Of a stretch of 64,000 nucleotides of DNA, positions 13,661 to 37,720 are shown piece after piece; the stretch's first letter is position 1, and the number at the start of each line of letters is the position of its first letter. This DNA comes from Polydactylus sextarius (lineage: Eukaryota; Chordata; Actinopteri; Polynemidae). The DNA lies in the NCBI GenBank assembly GCA_016801845.1, contig CM028923.1, positions 5,629,001-5,693,000 on the forward strand, given 5' to 3'. A program made the position numbers and the translations under genes. The notes below the pieces were generated by a model, which did no database searches, had not been told where the DNA came from, and saw only the letters and a program-made list of their open reading frames with translations.

Positions 13661-15051
13661 AAGCAAAAAAATTATTGCATGCTTTAGTGATAGTATAGTA
13701 TCATTTAAGTATACTGTTAAAATCATATGTTAAAACAGTTCAGAAAAATGGAAACATTTCCTTGACGTTAATTAAACCTCTTTTTGAGTCTTTTTAAGTC
13801 ATTTCTTTCAAATCCAGCTGATTCACACAGTAACATGACTATTGAAGACCACAATGCAGAACAACCAGGGGTGATATCCAGACAGTCAGTCAGTCAAACT
13901 GATGTAGTACTACTTCCAATGTCTGTTATTTCTTACAATTTTGGTTATTTATTATAACATCCTGTGCAGAATGAAAATATAGATTAATTCTCTTTCCTTC
14001 CATTGTTCAAGTCCTGCAAATATAATGAAAAATTAATTCATAACATTGGGCACTTCAGCTTTTTGTGAAAATTGATAACGTGACTCTGCATACCTTTGCT
14101 ACAACAACTTTGTTCCGCGGACATAAATCTCAGATGCAAGCAAGTCTTTGTTTCTCCCAGAAAAATGCACTCTCTTTTGTACTGCAGTGAAAAGTGTTGC
14201 TGTCTTGAGGAGTTATGTCAAGATGAAAGTGTCTGACATGTTTATTTTTCAGCAGCTGGTGAAGAGAAGGAAGACGAGGGGTTCGGCAGACAGGGAGTTG
14301 TGTAGTATACACATGCTCTGTGCTATTTAAACTTTTTTTTTTGTTATGGACAATGTTTGGCAAAGATTTGTAAAACACAAAATCCAACAGAGAGAAATAA
14401 AATACAGATGTGGCGGACTCTACTGCCGTTTCATGCAATAGTTATCTCACAACCATCAGAAAGCAAACTAATAATTTATAACTATGAGATTCACAACACA
14501 CTGTTTTATCAAGCTAAGAACATGTGAAGTAATATCCTACTGTAGTTACTGTCTGTATCACTGCATACAGGTAGGCACAAAGCCAGGCAGTGACAACTGT
14601 AACGACAAATAGATCAACATGCAAAGACAAAGACAAGTATAAGTGTCAGACAGTAAATAGGATTACACATCTAAAATGACAAGACGCCAAGTTCCCCAGT
14701 CACCGAACCTTGTTTTTATCTCCCTGCAAGACTTTTGCATAGTTTAAGCATTCACATAGCTGCATTCAAGTGTAATGTTAATTCACACAAAGACAAAATG
14801 TTAGCTCTTGATAAGCTGTAGTAATGGGTGAAGACTGCAGTGTAAGTAGGTTAGACCCCAGGGGCCCTGAAGACACTGTCTGGTTTCAAACTGCCAAAGA
14901 ATTATGACAGGGTTGCAACATCTGCTGCCTGAAAGATAAGACAGTGATGGATGGCCAGGTGTGTTTTGTATATATGTGTGTGTGTGTGTGTGTAGCGGTG
15001 CTGCAAACACACGCACACACGAGGGAACAGAACATGCATAGCGTATGTGCA

Positions 15052-15055
<4 letters not shown>

Positions 15056-15116
<61 letters not shown>
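15056..15116. repeat. (CA)n microsatellite
   Basis: Pure CA over about 61 bases. Confidence 0.96.
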
Positions 15117-15119
<3 letters not shown>

Positions 15120-15283
15120 CAGGCAGACAGGCTGAGGCAGTAGTTAAATAAGCGCTGCACACCCTTGTGACAGATGACAGTTTAAATTTGCTGTGAATCA
15201 CCATTGAACAATGCTTGCCAGATTCATATGGATATAGATCATATACATATAGATCCACAAGTACGCATTGCTTTGTGCAACAC

Positions 15284-15304
15284 AGACAGACAGACAGACA
15301 GACA

Positions 15305-15351
<47 letters not shown>
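15284..15351. repeat. (GACA)n(CA)n compound repeat
   Basis: Six GACA units followed by about 22 CA units. GACA arrays are a Bkm-type component often polymorphic in fish. Confidence 0.94.
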
Positions 15352-15353
<2 letters not shown>

Positions 15354-16276
15354 ACATAACTGACAAAAACACATTTACTTGTTTGTAATGGCTCACTGTT
15401 TAATACCTGTCAACAGCTTCCATATAAATGTATTTTCCGCTGAATAAATAATCCCATCAGAGGAGATAAAGATTAATGATGTATTTATCATCCAATGACA
15501 AGAGCTTTACGCCACACATATAAGATCAGTATCTGGATGTCAATGGAAAATCCTATTTGATGAGATTACTGAACAGTAGGAAGTGTAATGCCACTTAAGT
15601 GTCAGGAATATTAATGCTACATTCATAAAACATGACATGTGCCACATACTTTGTAGACATGAACTTTTCAAAGATCAACACATTCTTCCTATAGTCAAGA
15701 ATCTGTACATATCAATAAGAAGAGAGAGAGAAAGAGCTGTGTTTCCCAACACACTACAATACCATATTTATCATCAAAGACATGCTTGTCAATGTGTGTG
15801 TGAGTCTTAATCATGATATGTTTTCACTGTATACCTTTAGGCTACTAAGACAGTAATTCTACACTGAGGAAAGGCAGAACTTTGACTATAATTATACTCT
15901 ACTCACCTTATATTTGGTCATTAACGTCATCACTTATCATGTTTATAGCATATAGTGAGTGCAAAAGATCTGGACGTGTTGTGGCACGAGTAACAGAACA
16001 CAGGAGAAAGGCAAGTGTTGACAGTGAAAGCTAACCTCAGGTGTTTGGCATGGCTGCATCACATCACAGTCTGTGTGTAGTTGGTGAGAGGTGAGATAGA
16101 AACAAATCAGTGGTTTTGTGGTTTGGTGTTGCATGTTCTTTTAGTTTAAGCAAGCTTAACTTTAAAGTTATCAGCTTTTACATCTTGAAAATGAAGGGTG
16201 AAGATTACATACTTACAAAAAGTAGGTTTATATTTACAACTTCCCTTGATCTCACATACCCTTAAAAACTTAAAAG

Positions 16277-29705
<13,429 letters not shown>

Positions 29706-29709
<4 letters not shown>

Positions 29710-29720
29710 TGTTTCATCAT
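29706..29720 (-). other. Upstream micro-ORF overlapping the LRGUK start
   Basis: Reading ATGATGAAACAATGA on the minus strand, a four-codon ORF ends in TGA that overlaps the LRGUK ATG as ATGA. The second of its two ATG codons has A at -3, a good context. This could impose termination-reinitiation on LRGUK translation. Confidence 0.55.
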
Positions 29721-29852
29721 AAAACACTTTGCGACGGGAGCCTGAAAACTGACACACAAACACTAAAAGTGAGCACTTTTTGGTTAAAAGCGTCTAAAAA
29801 GTCGCGTTGCAGCTAGCTACCAAGTTAGCTGTCACTAAGAGCGCTCCTCGCT

Positions 29853-29865
29853 GTCGCTCAGCAAC
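29853..29865 (+). promoter_or_regulatory. RFX X-box-like site
   Basis: GTCGCTCAGCAAC consists of two perfect half-sites, GTHNYY and RRNAAC, separated by one base. RFX factors drive ciliary and spermatid genes, which suits LRGUK. The site is about 145 bases upstream of the ATG. Confidence 0.55.
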
Positions 29866-29881
29866 AAGTGCGAGGTGAGAG

Positions 29882-29900
29882 GCATTGTGGGTAGCGTAGT
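29882..29900 (-). promoter_or_regulatory. ZNF143/SBS-like site
   Basis: The minus strand reads ACTACGCTACCCACAATGC, close to the ACTACAATTCCCAGAATGC type of element found at many vertebrate promoters, with the ACTAC, CCCA and AATGC blocks kept. Confidence 0.5.
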
Positions 29901-29910
29901 TTTATTGTGC

Positions 29911-31116
29911 ACGCCTCGATTTAAACCTTAACTCCACAGGTTATTTGAAACGGGAAGCGAACGTGAGAAGAGTGCAAAATAAAATCCTGGCTTAGATCTG
30001 AGAGTTAAAATGGTTAATTCAGAAGGGAAAACACGTTTCTACATACGCCTCTGCAGCAGCGTGTGTGAATGGCGACAGACAACGAGCAGCAGTTAATTAT
30101 CATGAAAACACCTGTGCTGATTTGGCTCAGTTTACCACAAATTACGCACTCACATTAAACCTTTTAAAACTTGACTTCACAGGCCTTCCAAATGGAAAAA
30201 AATGCACAAAACTGGGTGCTACAAATGGATGTCATTAACACCTTTTTTCCAATTTAATGTCCTACATGACTTCATGCCTTTGAAGTATTTTGCCATACAC
30301 TAAGGGCATGTTTCATCAATGGAAAATTATTTGTGTTTATAGTATAGTCTAATACTATTGCAAATGTAGTGATGGATACAGAACCAAAACAGTGCTGGGT
30401 TCAGCTTTAAAAAAAAGGAAAAAGAAAGTCAAACTAAACATGTAGTATTTTCAGTTTCAGATCAACCCTTTCCTTTGTACTTTATTTTGATTCTGCCTTA
30501 GGGCTTCATGACAGTAGACGCGAGAGATTTAAGAACACAGACATAGTTTGCAAATATTACACCGAGCCAGGGAGACAGAGTGAGAGAGCAGGCATGGATT
30601 TATGCCCACAACAACACAAGCCTTCAGGTGGTATGTTTGTCTGTGTTTACTTTTCGTATTCCAGTACGCTGCACTTAAGCACTTCATGATTCAAACCGTG
30701 TCACACAACACATCACACCTGTCAGGTGAAGTACATCCTCCAGTGTTAGTTTTGGATCAGTCTTGTTCTACATCTACACTGCATCAAAACAGTGATGGAC
30801 TGTGCTGTTGTGTGAATGACAGAACTATTGAAGACTTTTGAAAGCCACACAAGGTGAAATAATGCACAAAATACACGAGATAAGATTTTGATTGGATGGT
30901 TTATTTTTGTATTACATTAGTGTAATGGCAAATCATGTGCTTTATTTAGAGTAGACAAACATTTCAGAGCATGAATAAGATGACACTGAACAACTAGGAG
31001 CTGTTCAAACTCGTTAAAGACATACATAGTTTGGTGTATAGGATTTAACACATTCATAGAACAGGTGCGCAAAATAAAAGGTCCACTGTGAAGAAAAAGA
31101 AACGTGAAACTGAACC
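29911..31116. other. EXOC4-LRGUK intergenic region
   Basis: About 1.2 kb between the probable EXOC4 poly(A) site and the LRGUK promoter. It is AT-rich, with no exon-like segment or recognisable transposon. Confidence 0.5.
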
Positions 31117-32748
31117 TTTATTACATTTTACATATTTTGCTCATGAATAAAAAGGTGTGGGCAGCAGGAGCGGTTCTCATTCACTTCACACATACATGTC
31201 GCTTTTCTGAACATTTATGGGTTACGTGTGTGTGTGTGTGTGTGTGTGTGGCAGCAATATAATAGTATCAGCGTGTGACATGATACACTTAGCTAACATT
31301 GGATTAAAGTTGGCCATGTATAACATTACAAAAGTAGCTCTGAAGTGAACAGCTGAACGAGCAGATTTTAGATTTCACACAAAATGTACAGTACGTCTCA
31401 GAGTGGTAGGCAAACCCCTCAGCAGCTCCACTGTTGTTTTCCCATCGATCCCAGCCTATGTGTCATTATGATGGATTGCTCTGTGGGCTTAAGGGAGACC
31501 AGTACTGGGCCTGCTGTATTGACAAGGCTCCCAATTCCCCTCTCCTCCTCTCATTAAGTACTTCTCTCCCAAGTTAATGAAGTAAAAACAGGGAGGGTTT
31601 CAGGGAGAGGAATGATTTGTGATTTGTCTCTCAAGTGTATAAGTTTGGCTCATTTTAAAAGACTCAAACACATGAATGCATTGTGTCTGTTTATAGAGCT
31701 CGTATAACTGACATGATGTATTCCCTCACTCATGCCTCAAAGCAAAAAAGTGTAAGTTATTCCACTGTAATGTGCTGGACTTGAAATATTAAATAAACCT
31801 TGTTTCAGTTTTACAGAAGGATGAAGCTTAAATCAGCAAAAACACTTTCATTACTCAGTCTGTCTCTTGTGTCCAATTTGTAAAAAATGTTAATCAACTA
31901 GTAAGTTTCCTCTCAAGCTGCAAAAGTTTACTGCAGTCTATAAGAAAAAAGAAGAGATGAACAGATTTTAACAGCCATAGATATGATACAATTCTCAGCT
32001 AGAGAATTCTTTGGGGACCAACCCAAATTGGCAGCAGGCGGAAGATGTGGCCTCATTCAGACAGTCTAATCTGGCATCTGTTATTGCAGACAGAATCAGT
32101 GGGCCCATGGGGCTGCCAGAAGAGGACAGATAGAGGTGTAATTGAGAGCAGCAGTTTAGATCTAATAGGAAAATGAGATGAGATGGGGCCTAAGTTCGGG
32201 TGAGTGTCCAAGACAATCACCTTTTATCTGGAGCTGGAGTCATGGTGAGCAGGGGCACTGTCAGAAACTTGCATACTGCCTTATGTTTTTTTTTTTTTTT
32301 AAAAGTGAAAGCTGACAACGTAGGTTACCTTGTGACGTGGATATACAGAGAAGAAGATTTGCAAAGCTTGTGGTTGTGTGGGTTGTCATCTCACGTCCCA
32401 ATTAGAGTGAGTCACTGCTGCATAGGCATAAATATATATTCACACATTATGTATTATGATCTACGTGCCAAGAATTTAAAACAGTGTATCTGTCACCTTC
32501 AACTACAATGCGTTTTATCACATCATGGAAGATGACATAGAGAAGACACACTCCGTCAACAGATTTCACACATATTATGATCGAGGTCTAGAGCAAACAT
32601 GTATTTCAGTTTTTTACAACCCTATTATCAAATGCCCTCTGTGCTGTGAGTTTTTTGTACACCCTTCTATCCTACTAGACATATCTAAAGCAATTCTCTC
32701 TGATTTCCAGGCAACTCCTTCTGAACTCTGCCCTGACCTAAGTTATTG
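31117..32748 (-). other. Probable EXOC4 3' UTR with poly(A) signal
   Basis: The first AATAAA on the minus strand after the EXOC4 stop is at 31122-31117, giving a 3' UTR of about 1.6 kb. Further AATAAA hexamers occur around 30953-30948 and 30905-30900. The interval includes a TG repeat near 31226-31250 and an A15 run (in sense) at 32301-32287. The end point is inferred only. Confidence 0.45.
31226..31250. repeat. (TG)n microsatellite
   Basis: Short TG run in the probable EXOC4 3' UTR; it would be CA in the mRNA. Confidence 0.9.
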
Positions 32749-32986
32749 TTACACTGTGGTGATCTTCTTGTCCTTGGTGGCCTGTTTGATGGCGGCCTGC
32801 TCACAGATGATCTCTTTTAGTCGCTGCAGTCGAATGTTTTGGGTGCTGAGGTCTCCCACGCCTGTCTGGCTGCGATGGAGCAAGGACAGGGCATTGATGT
32901 ATTCCAGCTCTGTGTAGCGAACTCCCTGGTCCACCACCAGGTTCAGCAGCTCATCTGCAGTGTTGTACAGCATCTCATAGTACTGT
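32749..32986 (-). CDS. exoc4: EXOC4 terminal coding exon
   Basis: 238 bases ending in TAA at 32751-32749. The acceptor follows a long TC tract; of two candidate AGs four bases apart, the upstream one (exon end at 32986) gives DFARQYYEM across the junction, as in mammals. The exon ends ATKDKKITTV, whose last residues form a class I PDZ-binding motif. Confidence 0.98.
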
Positions 32987-35900
32987 CTGATGTGGGATAT
33001 GGAGAGAGAGAGAAAAAAAGTACATGAGGGCTGAGAGTTAGAAAAAAAGTGAATGACACTTGATATTCATCCATTCTGGATTATTCCACAGCACAATCAA
33101 AAGCAGCAGCAACAACAAAGGGAAACACACAAGCCAAACTAACTGCTGTTTCTGTCAAGCCCAATTTTCTTAAAAAGGACTTCAAGGACCTCAACCTGCC
33201 GCCGTTGGGAGCCGAAAGTGGAGGGAAATTATTCACCGGCTACAAACTACTGAGACTGCTTTAATGAAACACTGTTGACAGAGTCCAGAGAAGAAAGAGG
33301 TGTGTGTAGAATTAATAGGTCTTTAACCAGGACCTAATGCCACAATGGGCCATTTAAAAAAGACCATGAAGTACATACTGATAAAGAAGCATAAAGGCAG
33401 AGTGAGTGTTGTTGAATTGCACACACTCCTACCTGCTGACTAAAAGATTGGACATAAAGGTCAGATATGTCACGAAACGCGAGGACAGACTGTGTGTGTA
33501 TTAGTTTTTCTATTACCTGACTACATCTTTTTTTGTACAAAATATTTACAGGTGGACCTCCTGTGTCTGTGAGCACAGGTTATATAGCTCATTAGCATTA
33601 ACTCATTAAGGTGAACACGCTACTTGGCAATAAATCTGGATTTAAGAGGAAGTTAACTTGTCAAAAACACAATTTACACATTCCTGTGCAGAAAAGAGGC
33701 AAAGCTGAAGGTAAGGCAATTCACAGGTGTCTGGGGATGCAGGACAGACCATTATTCTTCGCTTGGGGGCAAAGCAGGTCAAATACCTTGAAGATTGTGT
33801 GTGTGTGTGCGTGTATATGCGTGTGGGACTGTGTCAGCAGGACAACTGCACTCCCTCTGACACACACACACACAAACGGGGACACCAAAACGCAGGCAAT
33901 CACTAGAACAGATTTCACCATCATGTGCCGCTGGCTATGGGACAAATCCTGTTCTCTAAAGATACGCTGGATGTTACGCTTCCACACATTCTCTGAGCAA
34001 AAAGTCTAAGCAAGTGTAATATTAAGAAAAAAGAAGAATATTAAAGACATTTTAAGGGCCATTCTAGTGGTCTGGTGTTTTTGTTCTTAATGTACTGATC
34101 ACTTTTGGATGTGTTCTGTATAGATTATTACACATTTAAATGTATTTTTCCTGCTGTTCCAAAACAGCTATTAGTTCCCATTAACTTCTGTGAGATTTGA
34201 AATGAATGAGGTGACTGTAAAAATGTGCTCGATGGTGTAATTCATCAAACTGTAGATCATGTCTCTGTTAATTTTTGTCATTACTCTGTTATTGCACTAT
34301 AATGCAGTTAATTGAGGTTCATACTGCGTGTAAATGGATAGAAAACCAACGAAGAGCCAGAATGATAGGAGGGAGGGAAAAAAAAAAAAATCTAATTTCC
34401 AAAACACAGAGGCATTGCTCACAAAATGGTGAACCACAATGAAAAGTGATTTCAAGAGGACGGACTGAAATACATGAAACCACTGGTGTGCTTTCTTCTT
34501 CCAATTCACTTTTGTGAGATTTATCATTGAGATTGTTTCTCGTGGCTCCCTATGAAACAAGGGAAGCAATATATTTTAATGAGCCTGTGTCTCTGTGTGA
34601 AACTGATTACACTCATTTTGGACTGTGGGTCGAAACAGTTTCATCTCTACTTTTTCTCCTTGCAGGCATAAAGCCTTTCTTTACTAACATAAAATGGCCA
34701 CCTTGGACAAGGGCAGATGTCAGTCACTCAACAGCAGTAGCTCCTGCTGCTTTGTGAGTGCAGCAGATCAGCAAGTAGAGATAATTGTACCACTGACATT
34801 GTTAGGCTGGAAAAGGCCTTGAAAGGGGTTGTGACTGAGGAAAAAAAAAGTCAGGTCCACCTGTTTTCAAATCTTTTTTTTGTGCAGCGGCAGAGAAAAA
34901 GACTCATTTGTAATTATGTCCATTAAAAGCATCTGGTGAGAAATAAGAGGGTTAAAGTCTCACACTGTGCCAAAGGAAGTTGAAAGCAAATGGTTTCAAA
35001 TTTCTCTGATATGGTGCAATAAAAAGGCACTTTGGTAAGAAAAGATATTTTTATCTCATTTGTTTAGCTCCACCACCCATCCAAGACCCATTCCCTTCTT
35101 GAGATGATCATTTTCAATGCTAACGAGGCGTTAATGAGTACTCAGGGAGCTTCTGTTCCAAGGTGTTTTATGTGCTGTCATTCTGGAAATTCAACAGAAG
35201 AGAAAGACCTGGAAAGAGTAATGAAGGAGTAGAATGGATGAGATGGAAATAGAGCACCAGAAAGACAGAAAAAATGAAGAATGACTAAAGAGATGAGTGA
35301 GGAATGGAGGTGTATAATATCTGTTTTTTGGCCTTCTCTTGACAAGTAATGCCCTTGGTCAGTGGAGCATTTGCATTCTGTCTCACTATTCATCCTGTTC
35401 TCAATTTCACTCCAAGGTCTTGTTCAGTTTTCCATCCCTGAGCTCATTTCATGAAAAAGCTTGTCAATATTGATGAGGGTCACATTGGTTTACTTCTTAA
35501 CTGGAGGAGAGACAGAAGAAAGGCAAAAAAAAAGATGGATATTATCTCATAATGAGATGTGCCATTTATTTTTGTGTTTGTCTTTCTCTTTTCTCTGTCT
35601 GAATGTTAACGCCTTTTAGTATGTCTCTGCTGTGTGGTAAATTTACCTCAAGAATGCAGCAAAACGCCAGCTTGAAAGCATTAACATGTCATTCCCTAGA
35701 CCCACTGATCACCTACACACTTGAGGGAAATCACCTTGATATGTAATCTAATGGTGAAAAACACATATAAATGCATAAAAACAGTGTATTTCTTTTGTTG
35801 AATGATGGAGCCTTGAAAAAAATGATTCTCTTTTTCAAATTATCATCCTCAGTTCTCAGTGGGAGGCACTTTAAAGGAAAGAAACTGTTGATTTTGAATG

Positions 35901-37673
35901 GAGCAACAAACAGAAATTATATCTGAGTTCTGAAGAATGTTTCATTCTGACTTTCTGAAGAGGCATAATGATCAACAAGGTTCTGTATAGTGTGTGAAGT
36001 ACTTGTGTCTGTATACAATTTAGCTATTTCCTTTTTTTTCTTTAGTCCTACAGTTGTGTTGGTGAGTAACTTGTGTGATAGACTGGCCTCGGTGTTAACA
36101 GGACAGACCATGACTACTGTGTATCAATGATGATGGACAGACTTTCACTTGAATTACAGCTTTGTGGTTGCATGTCTCCACCAACCAGCCAACTTAGAGG
36201 TAATTAGAGCTATAATTCATGAGTTATGGCCAAAAACATGTTGTGAGCAGCCACAGTGACCTTGAGCTTTGACCTTAGAGCACTAATCAATTCATCACTG
36301 AGCCCAAGAGAATGTTTGTGCCAAATCTAAAAGAATCCCTCAAGACATTCTTAAAATTTCACATTGATGAGGTAAAAAATGTTTCCTGAGGTCACGGTAA
36401 CCTCAATGTTTAATGCTTGACTGACAAAATCAGTTCATCCCTGAGCCCAAATGAACATTTGGGCTCAATTTGAAACGATTCCCTCAAAAAGTTTTTGAGA
36501 TCTTGCGTTCACAAGAATAGGAGAATAGGCAGATGGACAATCTGAAAACAAAATGCCTTCTGCTCTGGCTGTCACCAACATGGAGGCATAAAAACTTTCT
36601 CTGAGTTACTGTAGTTAAATTTGTGTAGGCTGACTATCCGACAAGTTTTTAGGCTCATCTCCATATTTCAATTAAGAAAACCCTTCTGGTAGGATGGTAA
36701 GTTATGCACACAGTGGGAAATTAACAACAAATATGCCTGCTGAAAACATATGAAATTATGACTGCGACCATTTTGACAATCGAGTGCTGTTGGACATTTT
36801 TCTCCAGTGTAAAAATAATTTGTCTGATAAAACAGTAAAAGTAGCTGGAAAGCTTTAGAACCCATCTGTTGATGCAGGAGCCAGCAGGAGAAAAATTAAA
36901 GAAAATACCTCATCGGTGCTATAAAACATGGCTTAACTACAGTATAGTAAGAAACTGCAATTCACTTGGCAGAGATGCATTTTTGTAAAAGTCTCTCACA
37001 GGATTTGTTGAAAGCAGATCGTCTGATGCTCATTTATAACCGATGACGGGGGACTGAAGCCACTGCGCTGTTTGTTGTCTCCTTTACAGCATCTAATATC
37101 ACAACAGAAAATCCGCATCCACAGGAAGACAGTGCGTAAGACTGTTACTGTGTATGTCTGAGGCATGAAGACAGCTGGCAATCTAGCCTCTGTACATGGA
37201 CAAAGGGGGGGTAGGTGTGTTTGTGTGCCTGAGTAATGTATGTTAGTCTGTGCTGAAAACACTTTCAAACAGTTCATTACACAAGCAGTTGGAAAGCCAT
37301 TTGCCAAACAGGGTAAGGGCTGTTAATAAGATTAAAATCTCTCGGCACCCCACTATGAAGAAAGGACCCCCTGTGACACGCTAACACACAGACAAACGCA
37401 CACACACACAGTACGTTTTAGCAGTATGAGATACAACCTGCTAATGAATCCAGCCCCCCCCCCACAATACTAAAGTGAATTGTTGTTTTGATTGCCTTTC
37501 CTTTAAATCCTCTTCTATTTATGGCTCTTAGCCTCCCTTCTGTGTCTCCCTCCCTTCTCCACTAACACACATTCATAAACTAATTTTTACCACTTTCTAC
37601 CTGCTTCCTCCAGAACGCCTGTCTTTAAGAGCACTGCTTTAGTAATCAGCTTTTGTGTGTGTGTGCTTGATCA

Positions 37674-37720
<47 letters not shown>

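Larger units (their letters stand above)
5253..16276. other. Noncoding, between the Tc1 relic and the LRGUK stop
   Basis: Eleven kilobases without convincing exons on either strand. I looked for SLC35B4, a neighbour of LRGUK in mammals, and recognised none of it. The region is rich in CA, GA, TA and GACA microsatellites. It has a GC-richer patch at 10090-10280 and a degenerate GCATA array near 13536-13660. The LRGUK 3' UTR must occupy its upper end. Confidence 0.6.
29750..29910 (-). promoter_or_regulatory. Probable LRGUK promoter / 5' UTR
   Basis: This stretch just upstream of the start exon has more CpG than its surroundings. It holds an X-box-like site at 29853-29865 and a ZNF143-like site at 29882-29900. 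No TATA box is evident, and the transcription start is not determined from sequence. Confidence 0.6.

Noticed and set aside
1..16276. SLC35B4 or another gene downstream of LRGUK
   Set aside because: I looked for its membrane-segment exons because of mammalian gene order and recognised none; the gene may lie further out or elsewhere in fish.
32749..32982. Alternative acceptor four bases downstream for the EXOC4 terminal exon
   Set aside because: It would break the phase with the 43539-43698 exon; the upstream AG gives the conserved DFARQYYEM junction.
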